From CAZKAP01 sp964550895 (lineage in GTDB: Bacteria; Bacteroidota; Bacteroidia; Flavobacteriales; Flavobacteriaceae), in assembly GCA_964550895.1 (NCBI GenBank), contig CAZKAP010000024.1, forward strand, positions 1 to 51,001: a stretch of 51,001 bases of DNA. The letters run 5' to 3'. The notes below the pieces were generated by a model. That model saw only the letters and a list, made by a program, of their open reading frames with translations, was not told the DNA's origin and did no database searches. Positions 34,000 to 41,672 of the stretch are shown here, in pieces. Made by a program: the position numbers and the translations under genes. Numbering within the stretch: the first letter of the stretch is position 1; every line of letters starts with the position of its first letter.

Positions 34000-34776
34000 T
34001 TAATTCACCTTCTCCTTGTTGTTTTTAAGCAGTTCTCCCGCCAGGTTGAGATAATTGGTTGCCCCTCGGCTGCTGGCATCGTACTTAATGATGCTCTGAC
34101 CGAAGCTTGGGGCCTCACTGAGCCTGACATTCCGCTGGATAACGGTATCGAAGACCATCTCCGAAAAGTGTTTGCGCACCTCGTCCACCACCTGGTTACT
34201 CAGCCGGAGGCGGCTGTCGAACATGGTCAGCAGCATCCCCTCAATATCCAGGTCCGGATTGTGGTACCGCTGGACGCTCTTGATGGTGTTCAACAGTTTG
34301 CCAAGGCCTTCCAGGGCATAGTATTCGCACTGAATGGGGATGATCACCGAGTCCGAAGCCGTAAGGGCATTTAGGGTAAGCAGGCCCAGGGAAGGTGCAC
34401 AATCGATAACGACAAAATCGTACTGTTCCTTAAGTCCAACTATGGCTTCCCGAAGCATGTATTCCCGGTTGGCCTTATCGACCAACTCGATCTCTATGGC
34501 TACCAGGTCTATATGTGCCGGTACGATATCCACATTGGGGGTCCCGGTCTGCTGAATCACGTCCTCCGGAGACAGGGTGTGTTCCAGCAACTGGTAGGTA
34601 CCTGCCTCGACGGAATCCACTTCGATCCCCAGCCCGGAGGTCGCATTTGCCTGGGGGTCGGCGTCGATCAGAAGCACTTTCTTCTCCAGGGCACCCAGGG
34701 ATGCGGCAAGATTTACCGAAGTGGTCGTTTTTCCTACTCCTCCTTTCTGGTTCGCGATGGCGATGATTTTACCCAT
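34000..34776 (-). CDS. parA: Chromosome-partitioning ATPase ParA
   Basis: A 258-residue ATPase with the deviant Walker A KGGVGKTTTSVNLA (residues 11-24), Walker B VIDCAPSLGLLTL, and LIDADPQANATSGLG. It moves chromosome copies apart with ParB. It lies directly upstream of parB. A candidate promoter (TTG, 17 bases, GATATTTG) ends 6 bases before the ATG, which would make the message nearly leaderless. A hairpin lies just upstream of that promoter. Confidence 0.97.
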   Translation of the reverse strand: MGKIIAIANQKGGVGKTTTSVNLAASLGALEKKVLLIDADPQANATSGLGIEVDSVEAGTYQLLEHTLSPEDVIQQTGTPNVDIVPAHIDLVAIEIELVDKANREYMLREAIVGLKEQYDFVVIDCAPSLGLLTLNALTASDSVIIPIQCEYYALEGLGKLLNTIKSVQRYHNPDLDIEGMLLTMFDSRLRLSNQVVDEVRKHFSEMVFDTVIQRNVRLSEAPSFGQSIIKYDASSRGATNYLNLAGELLKNNKEKVN

Positions 34777-34781
34777 TCCGT

Positions 34782-34809
34782 CAAATATCGTTAAGGCGTA
34801 AAATTACAA
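34782..34809 (-). promoter_or_regulatory. Candidate parA promoter, near-leaderless
   Basis: Minus strand: TTG (34807-34809), 17 bases, then GATATTTG (34782-34789), one mismatch from TAnnTTTG. The box ends 6 bases before the parA ATG at 34776, so RNA would begin at about the ATG itself. Confidence 0.5.
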
Positions 34810-34813
34810 TTAA

Positions 34814-34834
34814 TTGGATGTCCCCAACATCCAA
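34814..34834 (-). terminator. Hairpin with U-rich tail between mutB and parA
   Basis: TTGGATGT and ACATCCAA form a perfect 8-bp stem with a 5-base loop. On the minus strand it is followed by TTAATTGTAATTTT, a loose U-rich tail. It is 102 bases after the mutB stop and directly before the parA promoter, so it probably ends the methylmalonyl-CoA mutase transcript. The stem is AT-rich, so it is not a strong terminator. Confidence 0.5.
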
Positions 34835-34935
34835 GTTGTCAACAACAAGGGCTACGTGAAGCCAGGCAACACGGGGAGAACCCGACCAGCTGCCGGTTTT
34901 ACGAATTTCCCTTACGTTCCGTTCCGGGTGTACGG

Positions 34936-37020
34936 CTAAAGGGCGGCTCCGTCTTCAAGAAGGAGTTCTAAAAGTTCGATGGCCGTCTTGCTGATCTGTG
35001 AACCCGGACCAAATACGGCGCAGGCTCCGGCTTCGTAGAGGCCATTGTAATCCTGGGGAGGAATAACCCCACCGACCACGACGCGTATATCTTCCCGGCC
35101 GTAATTAGCCAACTCACTGATTACCTGAGGTACCAGGGTATTATGCCCTCCTGCCAGAGAGGAGATCCCCAGGAAGTCCACATCGTTTTCTACGGCTTGT
35201 TTGGCCACCTCGGCAGGGGTCTGGAACAGGGCCCCTATATCGACATCGAATCCGAGGTCGGCGTAGGCGGTGGCCACCACCTTGGCTCCGCGATCGTGCC
35301 CGTCCTGTCCCATTTTAGCAACCAGTATGCGGGGTCGGCGCCCTTCGGCCTCGGCAAATTCATCGGAGAGGGAACGTGCCTTGACGAAGGAACGGTCCTG
35401 TTCAATGGCCTGGGCATATACCCCCGTGAAAGTCTGAATATCCGCCTTATAACGCCCAAAGGACGACTCCATGGCCTCGGATATTTCTCCCAGCGTGGCC
35501 CGGTTACGGGCGGCATCCACAGAACACTCCAGCAGGTTCTTATGCTTCCGTCCTTCAGTAAAGTCAAGGGCTGCCTGCCGAAGGACGTTAAGGCTGGCAC
35601 TGACCCGGGCCGGGTCCCGTCGCTCCTTGATTTCCATTATGCTCTGTACCTGTTGCTGGCGGACCTGCATGTTGTCAACCGCAAGGATGTTCAGGTGCTC
35701 TTCTTCTTCCAGGGTAAAGCAGTTCACTCCGACGATGGATTCCTTCCCGCTGTCGATCAGGGCCTGTTTTTCGGCGGCTGCTTCTTCGATGCGCCGTTTG
35801 GGAAGGCCCTGTTCGATGGCCTTGGTCATGCCTCCGTGCTGTTCGATTTCCTCTATGAGTTCCCATGCGTGTTGTGCAATTTGTTCGGTGAGGCTTTCGA
35901 TCTGCTCGCTACCGCCAAAGGGGTCCACGGTACGGGTTATTCCGGCCTCTTTCTGAAGGAAAATCTGGGTATTCCTTGCGATACGCGCCGAGAAATCCGT
36001 GGGCAGGGCTATGGCCTCGTCCAGCGCATTCGTGTGCAGGCTTTGGGTTCCTCCCATGGCCGCGGCCAGCGCCTCCACAGCCGTACGGGTGACGTTGTTA
36101 AAAGGCTCCTGGGCCGTAAGGCTCCAGCCGCTGGTCTGCGAGTGGGTCCGGAGCATGGACGACTTGGGATTAACCGGATCGAATGACTTCAACAGTCGGG
36201 CCCAAAGCACCCGAGCGGCACGCATCTTGGCGATCTCTACCGGAAACTTCATGCCGATACCCCAGAAGAAAGAGAGTCGGGGCGCAAAATCATCGATCTT
36301 CAACCCTGCCTTCAGGCTGCTGCGGATGTATTCGAGCCCGTCGGCCAGTGTATAGGCGACTTCCATGGCGGCAGGCGCACCGGCTTCGTGCATGTGGTAC
36401 CCGGATATGCTGATGCTGTTGAAACGCGGCATGTGCCTGCTGGTATAGGCTATGATATCCGTACTGATCTGCATCGAAGGCCGGGGGGGGTAGATGTAGG
36501 TATTCCTGACCATGAATTCCTTGAGGATGTCATTCTGTATGGTGCCTGAAAGCTGTTCGGGAGCCACGCCTTGTTCTTCTGCCGCCACGATGTAGAATGC
36601 CATGATGGGCATAACCGCCCCGTTCATGGTCATCGAAACGGACATCTTATCCAGGGGTATGCCGTCGAACAAACGCTTCATGTCTTCCACCGTATCTATA
36701 GCCACTCCGGCTTTGCCGACGTCTCCCAACACCCGATCATTATCGCTATCGTACCCTCTATGCGTGGGCAGGTCAAAGGCCACGGATAGCCCCTTCTGGC
36801 CGGCCTCCAGATTCCTCTTGTAAAAGGCGTTGCTTTCCTCGGCCGTGGAGAATCCTGCGTACTGCCGTATGGTCCAGGGTCGCTGCACGTACATGGAGGG
36901 ATAAGGCCCCCTTAGGAAAGGGGAGATTCCCGCCGCAAATTCCTCCTGTTTCCTAAGAGGTCGGGCAGGGCTTTCGGGAGATTGGAGCAGTTCCACCTCT
37001 TCCCAGTTTATGTTTTTCAT
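34936..37020 (-). CDS. mutB: Methylmalonyl-CoA mutase, large subunit
   Basis: A 694-residue B12 enzyme that interconverts methylmalonyl-CoA and succinyl-CoA. The barrel domain has VQRPWTIRQYAGFST, LPTHRGYDSDN and PPRPSMQISTDI; the C-terminal cobalamin domain has DGHDRG with H575 as the likely cobalt ligand, followed by SSLAGGHNTLVPQV. Length is close to other large subunits (about 710-730). It follows the small subunit by 12 bases. A hairpin terminator candidate lies downstream. Confidence 0.97.
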   Translation of the reverse strand: MKNINWEEVELLQSPESPARPLRKQEEFAAGISPFLRGPYPSMYVQRPWTIRQYAGFSTAEESNAFYKRNLEAGQKGLSVAFDLPTHRGYDSDNDRVLGDVGKAGVAIDTVEDMKRLFDGIPLDKMSVSMTMNGAVMPIMAFYIVAAEEQGVAPEQLSGTIQNDILKEFMVRNTYIYPPRPSMQISTDIIAYTSRHMPRFNSISISGYHMHEAGAPAAMEVAYTLADGLEYIRSSLKAGLKIDDFAPRLSFFWGIGMKFPVEIAKMRAARVLWARLLKSFDPVNPKSSMLRTHSQTSGWSLTAQEPFNNVTRTAVEALAAAMGGTQSLHTNALDEAIALPTDFSARIARNTQIFLQKEAGITRTVDPFGGSEQIESLTEQIAQHAWELIEEIEQHGGMTKAIEQGLPKRRIEEAAAEKQALIDSGKESIVGVNCFTLEEEEHLNILAVDNMQVRQQQVQSIMEIKERRDPARVSASLNVLRQAALDFTEGRKHKNLLECSVDAARNRATLGEISEAMESSFGRYKADIQTFTGVYAQAIEQDRSFVKARSLSDEFAEAEGRRPRILVAKMGQDGHDRGAKVVATAYADLGFDVDIGALFQTPAEVAKQAVENDVDFLGISSLAGGHNTLVPQVISELANYGREDIRVVVGGVIPPQDYNGLYEAGACAVFGPGSQISKTAIELLELLLEDGAAL

Positions 37021-37032
37021 AGAAGTCAGGTA

Positions 37033-38382
37033 TTAGGATCCGATATCGGATTTGGATTCTTTACTCAGTCGTCCGGCTTCCCAGGATGCTGCCCATCGCC
37101 TGGGAAGAAGCCGGGTATATTCCGAAGGATGGTCCTTTAGGTAAACACCCACCCGGTCCGGTTGCAGCAATGTGTCCCGGTAAGCAGCATCAACCGTTTC
37201 GAAGAGCTCTTCTTGCTTATTAATCTGGTAGTTGCTACCCAGTAGTACGGATTCACCCGATTCGTACCGCTTTTGGAAGCTTTCTGCCGATTCCAGTACC
37301 TCTTTCTGGGGCATTCCGGCCTTGAGGGCCTCCAGCAAGCCGCCCCCGGACTGCACCTTCTTCAGGAGATCCAGGGCGCCTTGAGCCAGGCGGGAAGTCA
37401 GGTAATCCACGTAATACACCTGCTGGGCCAGACTCGCGGAATCGTCCAGGTGAGCCTCGTGCTTAAGAACCAGTAACTGATTTAGGGCCAGGCGTTCGGA
37501 GAACAGGTTTGGACTCTTAAACCCGGTGTCGTAGGGGAGGTTAAATACCTCGTCGGCCCCGCCGATGATACCGGAGGCACATTCCAGCGCAGAACGCAGC
37601 AGGTTGTTGTTGTAGTCGTACAATGTCTTGTTCCTGAGACCCGGTCTGACCAGTATGCGGCAATCGGCCTGAACGTCATAGGTCCGGGTCACGGTGGCAA
37701 ACAGCCATCTCAGGGCTCTTACTTTGGCGATATCGAAGAAGAAATCGCCGGCCAGGCTGGTGAAAATCAAAAAGAGCGGTGGCTTACCGCCCGTGAGGCG
37801 GTCTGCATAACGCTCGAGCAAGGCGGAAAGATGGCTCATGCCGTATCCGAGTTCCTGTATCCGGTGGGCTCCGGCTTCGGCGTAGGCATCGAGGTCCAGC
37901 CAGAAAGCGGGCTTTACCCGTTCCGCCTCAGCGTCGGTGGGTTCCCAGTATTCAGGATGCCAGGCCCCCGTCCTCAGCAGCCGCGCAAAAGGGTCGTAGC
38001 AATCGGAAGATTCGGATTCTCCTTCCGCAGGGGACGAGGTATAGCCGATCCAGGCCGGTTTTTCCAAGTTCAACGGAAATTCCGGATCGGTTTCCAGTAC
38101 GGATCCCACTCCGGCCTCGTTCGCGAACGCCTTCATGGCGCTTCGAACGGAATCATCTCCCCTCAGCACTAGCCCGGGCGACCAAACGGGTATACCCAGG
38201 TCGGGGTAGTGCGGGAGATCCAGCGTGTCTTCCCGTCGATAGAAGGGCTTCACCCCAATGCCTTCCGGACTTATGGATTCCAGCGTAGATAATGGTTCGC
38301 CCCTGAGGGCCTTTTCGAGTTGGGCAATCCATTGTTCACTGGATACCGCCTCAAAATCTGAGAATAAGGGAACGTCTGACAT
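37033..38382 (-). CDS. mutA: Methylmalonyl-CoA mutase, small subunit
   Basis: A 449-residue protein with the mutase barrel fold only (SFQKRYESGESVLLGSNYQINK near the end) and no cobalamin motif DxHxxG, as in non-catalytic small subunits. It pairs with the large subunit directly downstream. It is shorter than Propionibacterium MutA (about 638), which also carries a degenerate B12-like domain, so the C-terminal part is missing here; Bacteroidota forms are often short. Starts 9 bases after the FtsB-like gene. Confidence 0.9.
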   Translation of the reverse strand: MSDVPLFSDFEAVSSEQWIAQLEKALRGEPLSTLESISPEGIGVKPFYRREDTLDLPHYPDLGIPVWSPGLVLRGDDSVRSAMKAFANEAGVGSVLETDPEFPLNLEKPAWIGYTSSPAEGESESSDCYDPFARLLRTGAWHPEYWEPTDAEAERVKPAFWLDLDAYAEAGAHRIQELGYGMSHLSALLERYADRLTGGKPPLFLIFTSLAGDFFFDIAKVRALRWLFATVTRTYDVQADCRILVRPGLRNKTLYDYNNNLLRSALECASGIIGGADEVFNLPYDTGFKSPNLFSERLALNQLLVLKHEAHLDDSASLAQQVYYVDYLTSRLAQGALDLLKKVQSGGGLLEALKAGMPQKEVLESAESFQKRYESGESVLLGSNYQINKQEELFETVDAAYRDTLLQPDRVGVYLKDHPSEYTRLLPRRWAASWEAGRLSKESKSDIGS

Positions 38383-38391
38383 ATATGGGTT

Positions 38392-38724
38392 TTATGGGTC
38401 TTCCCCGGTAGGGGATTCCGGCAGGGAGTCGGAATATTCAATCAGGAAGACGTCTTCCTCCTCTTTGTGCAGGTAGTAGGTCTCCCGGGCGTATTGCTCC
38501 AGTGCACCCGGTTGCTGAAACTCCTGCAGTTGCTTGTTGGTTTTGGCAATCTCCCGATTAAGGAATCGTTTTTCCTTTCGCAACTCCTGTATGTCGGAAT
38601 GCAGCTCCTGCTGTTTGAGCATATGGTCCCCGTCGAAGAAGATCATCCAGAGTACAAACAGTACGGAAACGATCAGGTAGATGCGTCGGGTGCTGAACCA
38701 CCCCTTTACGGTTTCGATGTTCAT
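38392..38724 (-). CDS. FtsB/DivIC-like septum formation protein
   Basis: A 110-residue protein with a short cytoplasmic start, one membrane helix (about residues 14-31, IYLIVSVLFVLWMIFF), then a coiled coil with the pattern LKQQELHSDIQELRKEK and a short conserved end (YARETYYLHKEEEDVFLIEY). It matches the FtsB/DivIC family that joins FtsL and FtsQ in the divisome. It sits between udk and mutA with gaps of 3 and 9 bases, so it is probably cotranscribed with them. Confidence 0.9.
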   Translation of the reverse strand: MNIETVKGWFSTRRIYLIVSVLFVLWMIFFDGDHMLKQQELHSDIQELRKEKRFLNREIAKTNKQLQEFQQPGALEQYARETYYLHKEEEDVFLIEYSDSLPESPTGEDP

Positions 38725-38727
38725 CGG

Positions 38728-39339
38728 TCAGGGTTGAATTAATCGGTGAACCAGTCTTTCCGCCAGGCTGTCTGCCGGAGACTCACCGGAAACAATGAAG
38801 TCTGCAAATACGCTGCTGGGACCGACGAATTGCTCATGCATGGGCCTTACGGTATTGCGGTAGCGTTCACTGACCCCTTCGAGGTCGTGACCCCTCTCCT
38901 GCACATCCCGCTGAATTCGCCTGATCAAACGAAGGTCTGCAGGCGCATCCACGAATATGCTAAGGTCGAGCAGACTCCGCAGTTCTTCGTGACATAAAAT
39001 TAATATGCCTTCAACGATTATCACAGGCCGGGGGTAAACTTTTTCAGTTTTTCCGGTGCGGGTCTCTTCGTGGAATGAATAGACCGGGGTCCGGGCCGGC
39101 CTTCCCCCGCGCAGTTCACGCAAGTGCTCACAAATGAGTCCGAAATCGATGGAATCGGGGTGATCGAAGTTCACCCTCCTTCGCTCTTCCCTGGACAGGT
39201 GAGCCAGATCCTTGTAATACGAATCCTGTGCCAGTACACTGAGTTTCCCCTCCGGTATGCGTCGCCTCAGTGCCTCTACCAGTGTGGTCTTTCCGCTGCC
39301 AGAGCCCCCGGCTATTCCGATGACCAACGACTTGTCCAT
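38728..39339 (-). CDS. udk: Uridine kinase
   Basis: A 203-residue kinase that phosphorylates uridine and cytidine. The P-loop GGSGSGKTT spans residues 11-19, the YYKDL and NFDHPDSIDF motifs hold the nucleoside, and IIVEGILIL is Walker B. It heads the run udk, FtsB-like, mutA, mutB, all within 12-base gaps. Its upstream side is the 391-base AT-rich and repeat-rich gap shared with the carboxylase operon. Confidence 0.95.
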   Translation of the reverse strand: MDKSLVIGIAGGSGSGKTTLVEALRRRIPEGKLSVLAQDSYYKDLAHLSREERRRVNFDHPDSIDFGLICEHLRELRGGRPARTPVYSFHEETRTGKTEKVYPRPVIIVEGILILCHEELRSLLDLSIFVDAPADLRLIRRIQRDVQERGHDLEGVSERYRNTVRPMHEQFVGPSSVFADFIVSGESPADSLAERLVHRLIQP

Positions 39340-39367
39340 ATTTTATTTCAATCTATTCACCTCAATC

Positions 39368-39379
39368 TTAAATATTTAA
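39368..39379. repeat. 12-base palindrome TTAAATATTTAA
   Basis: An exact palindrome 29 bases upstream of the udk start. In an AT-rich gap such sequences arise by chance, so a regulator site is only possible. Confidence 0.4.
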
Positions 39380-39504
39380 CTTAAAAATTAAAGATTTTTT
39401 GACTGTAGCTAACCATTGTCATATTTCTAATTGCGTCTTTCTTACTACCTTCATTCCAGCAGAAAATTGAGTAAATATTTTGAGATTTACTGCACAGTAC
39501 GCCC

Positions 39505-39522
39505 ATTTTTCCGATGAAAAAT
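39505..39522. repeat. Perfect 7-bp hairpin in the divergent gap
   Basis: ATTTTTC, loop CGAT, GAAAAAT. It sits in the middle of the gap. It could be an operator or the end of a short RNA. Confidence 0.45.
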
Positions 39523-39613
39523 CGTTGTATGATCCAAGGTCATCCTTTGTGCTGAATCTTTATGCCCTGGCAGGTTCCGGTCTGTTCAGGGTTTTATTTT
39601 GGCCCGGATTCGT

Positions 39614-39636
39614 TCCCGCTAAAGGGGTGCGCGGGA
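39614..39636. repeat. GC-rich 6-bp inverted repeat in the carboxylase leader
   Basis: TCCCGC and GCGGGA pair exactly around 11 bases, 95 bases before the biotin carrier ATG. A second, shorter CCGG pair follows at 39647-39663. Leader RNA structure is possible. Confidence 0.4.
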
Positions 39637-39730
39637 GTTTCACCGACCGGACGGACCTGCCGGAAGTCATAGTGTCGCCTTGCGAAGAGCGGGCGGGGCG
39701 TATTGTAACCCATTTAAACTCATCTTTTTT

Positions 39731-40219
39731 ATGAATCCTAACCACAAAGTAATCGTAGACGACAAATACGAGTTTACGTTTAGCGAGGAGGACATCGCCA
39801 ATGCCTCCATTATCGAGACCCCAAGGGGCCTCCACATGCTGACTCCCGACGAAAAATCGCTTGAGGTGCAATGGAAGAAGAAGGACCTGGTCAACCGCCG
39901 CTACACGCCCCAGGTCTATGGCAACCTGTTTGAGGTGCGGATTGAGACTCCACTTGAGCAGCAGATAGCCAGTATGGGCTTCTCACTGGACAGTAAACAG
40001 ACGGTTTCCCAGATTATCGCACCCATGCCCGGACTGATCCTCGACGTCCAGGTCAGCGAAGGGGACGAGGTAGTGGAGAACGACCTGCTGTTGATTCTTG
40101 AAGCCATGAAAATGGAAAATGCCGTAAAGTCTCCCCGCAGCGGCAAGATCAAGAGCATCCATGTCAGCAAAGGAGATGCCGTGGAAAAGAAACACCTGCT
40201 CATCGAATTCGAAAACTAG
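39731..40219 (+). CDS. Biotin carboxyl carrier subunit of an acyl-CoA carboxylase
   Basis: A 162-residue protein. The C-terminal half is a biotinyl domain with the attachment motif EAMKMEN and biotinylated K127; the Pro/Gly turns IIAPMPGLI and SGKIKSIHVSKGD frame it. The N-terminal 75 residues are a beta-rich linker domain. It carries carboxyl-biotin between the carboxylase and transferase encoded next. The ATG at 39731 was chosen over an upstream in-frame start, which has no conserved sequence. First gene of the operon, 7 bases before the biotin carboxylase. Confidence 0.95.
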   Translation: MNPNHKVIVDDKYEFTFSEEDIANASIIETPRGLHMLTPDEKSLEVQWKKKDLVNRRYTPQVYGNLFEVRIETPLEQQIASMGFSLDSKQTVSQIIAPMPGLILDVQVSEGDEVVENDLLLILEAMKMENAVKSPRSGKIKSIHVSKGDAVEKKHLLIEFEN

Positions 40220-40226
40220 GCGTACC

Positions 40227-41672
40227 ATGAAGAAAATATTAGTTGCCAACCGGGGCGAAATCGCCCTCAGGGTTATGAGAACCATCAAAAGGATGGGAAT
40301 ACAGACCGTGGCGGTCTATTCAGAGGCCGACCGCAATGCCCCCCACGTGCGCTTTGCCGACCAGGCTGTCCTTTTGGGTCCGGCGCCTTCCAGCGAGTCC
40401 TACCTCCGTGGGGATCGGATCATTGAACACGCGAAGCGGCTCGGGGTAGACGGCATACATCCCGGTTACGGATTCCTCAGTGAAAATGCCGAGTTCTCAG
40501 CGGCAGTCGAAGCCGCGGGCATTACGTTTATCGGCCCCGGCCCGGAGGCCATACGTACCATGGGAAGTAAACTGGCGGCCAAGGAAGCCGTGTCCCGATA
40601 CGATATACCTATGGTTCCGGGTATAGACCGGGCCATCACCGATATAGACGAGGCACAGAAGATCGCTGCTGAGATCGGATTCCCCATATTGATCAAGGCC
40701 TCCGCAGGGGGTGGAGGCAAGGGAATGCGCATAGTGGAGCGTTCCGAAGACCTCAAGGAACAGATGGAACGAGCCATTAGCGAGGCAACCTCTGCCTTCG
40801 GAGACGGCTCCGTTTTTATAGAAAAGTACGTTACCTCGCCCCGTCACATCGAAATACAGATCATGGCCGACAAGCACGGGAACATACTGCATTTTTTCGA
40901 GAGGGAATGCAGCGTCCAGCGAAGGCACCAAAAGGTTGTGGAAGAGGCGCCTTCCGCCATAGTCGACGCCGATATGCGGGCCCGTATGGGACAGGCCGCC
41001 ATACACGTGGCGGAATCCTGCGGTTACGTCGGAGCGGGTACTGTGGAATTCCTGGTGGATGCGGATCGAAACTTTTACTTCCTGGAAATGAATACCCGCC
41101 TGCAGGTGGAGCACCCGGTTACCGAATACGTCACGGGCTACGATCTGGCGGAACTCCAGATTCGGGTAGCCCGGGGAGAGAAACTGAACATTCGACAGGA
41201 GGATCTCACCCTGAATGGGCATGCCATGGAACTCCGGGTTTACGCCGAAGACCCGCTTAACGATTTCCTGCCCAGCGTGGGTAATTTGGAACGATACCGA
41301 TTACCCGAGGGTGAGGGAATACGGGTGGACAATGGCTTCGAAGAGGGCATGGATGTACCGATCTACTACGACCCCATGCTCGCTAAACTTGTCACCTACG
41401 GGGCGGACAGGGAACAGGCGATCAGCCGGATGATTGAGGCCATTGCCCATTATCAGGTGGAAGGGGTGCAGACCACCTTGCCTTTCGGAGATTTCGTGAT
41501 GCGGCATCCCAAATTCCGCGAAGGCGATTTTGACACCCATTTCGTCAAAGACTACTACAGTAAAGAAGATATAGAAAAGGTGCAGGAAGAACAGGCCCGT
41601 CAGGTCGCCCTGGCCACCTTCTACCAGTATCTGCAAGACAAGAAAAAACTCCATATACCCATAAACCAATGA
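40227..41672 (+). CDS. accC: Biotin carboxylase subunit
   Basis: A 481-residue ATP-grasp enzyme that carboxylates biotin with bicarbonate. MKKILVANRGEIALRVMRT opens the fold, GGGGKGMRIV is the glycine-rich ATP loop, and MNTRLQVEHPVTE carries active-site residues. It is longer at the C-terminus than E. coli AccC (449) but lacks a fused biotin domain, which is supplied by the preceding gene. Used for propionyl-CoA here by context; the name accC refers to the family. The stop overlaps the next start by 4 bases (ATGA). Confidence 0.96.
   Translation: MKKILVANRGEIALRVMRTIKRMGIQTVAVYSEADRNAPHVRFADQAVLLGPAPSSESYLRGDRIIEHAKRLGVDGIHPGYGFLSENAEFSAAVEAAGITFIGPGPEAIRTMGSKLAAKEAVSRYDIPMVPGIDRAITDIDEAQKIAAEIGFPILIKASAGGGGKGMRIVERSEDLKEQMERAISEATSAFGDGSVFIEKYVTSPRHIEIQIMADKHGNILHFFERECSVQRRHQKVVEEAPSAIVDADMRARMGQAAIHVAESCGYVGAGTVEFLVDADRNFYFLEMNTRLQVEHPVTEYVTGYDLAELQIRVARGEKLNIRQEDLTLNGHAMELRVYAEDPLNDFLPSVGNLERYRLPEGEGIRVDNGFEEGMDVPIYYDPMLAKLVTYGADREQAISRMIEAIAHYQVEGVQTTLPFGDFVMRHPKFREGDFDTHFVKDYYSKEDIEKVQEEQARQVALATFYQYLQDKKKLHIPINQ

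Larger units (their letters stand above)
39340..39730. other. 391-base divergent gap between udk and the carboxylase operon
   Basis: No gene supported. The left half is AT-rich with the palindrome TTAAATATTTAA (39368-39379). A perfect 7-bp hairpin, ATTTTTC / GAAAAAT, lies at 39505-39522. The right half turns GC-rich with TCCCGC / GCGGGA (39614-39636) and CCGG / CCGG (39647-39663). An 84-codon TTG-started frame (39480-39734) has no recognisable protein character. Both operons must start here; I find no exact TAnnTTTG for either. CTTG, 18 bases, TATTGTAA (ending 39708) is a weak candidate for the carboxylase side. Confidence 0.7.

Noticed and set aside
34850..34866. parS-like sequence GGCTACGTGAAGCC near parA
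   Set aside because: It shares ACGTGAA with the parS consensus but lacks the central CACGTG and the outer TGTT/AACA arms.
35143..36186. 347-codon plus-strand frame opposite mutB
   Set aside because: Antisense to the B12 and barrel domains of the mutase, with no protein signature.
39480..39734. 84-codon TTG-started frame in the divergent gap
   Set aside because: It overlaps the biotin carrier start, crosses several inverted repeats and has no conserved protein feature.
40497..41222. 241-codon minus-strand frame opposite the biotin carboxylase
   Set aside because: Antisense to conserved ATP-grasp motifs.
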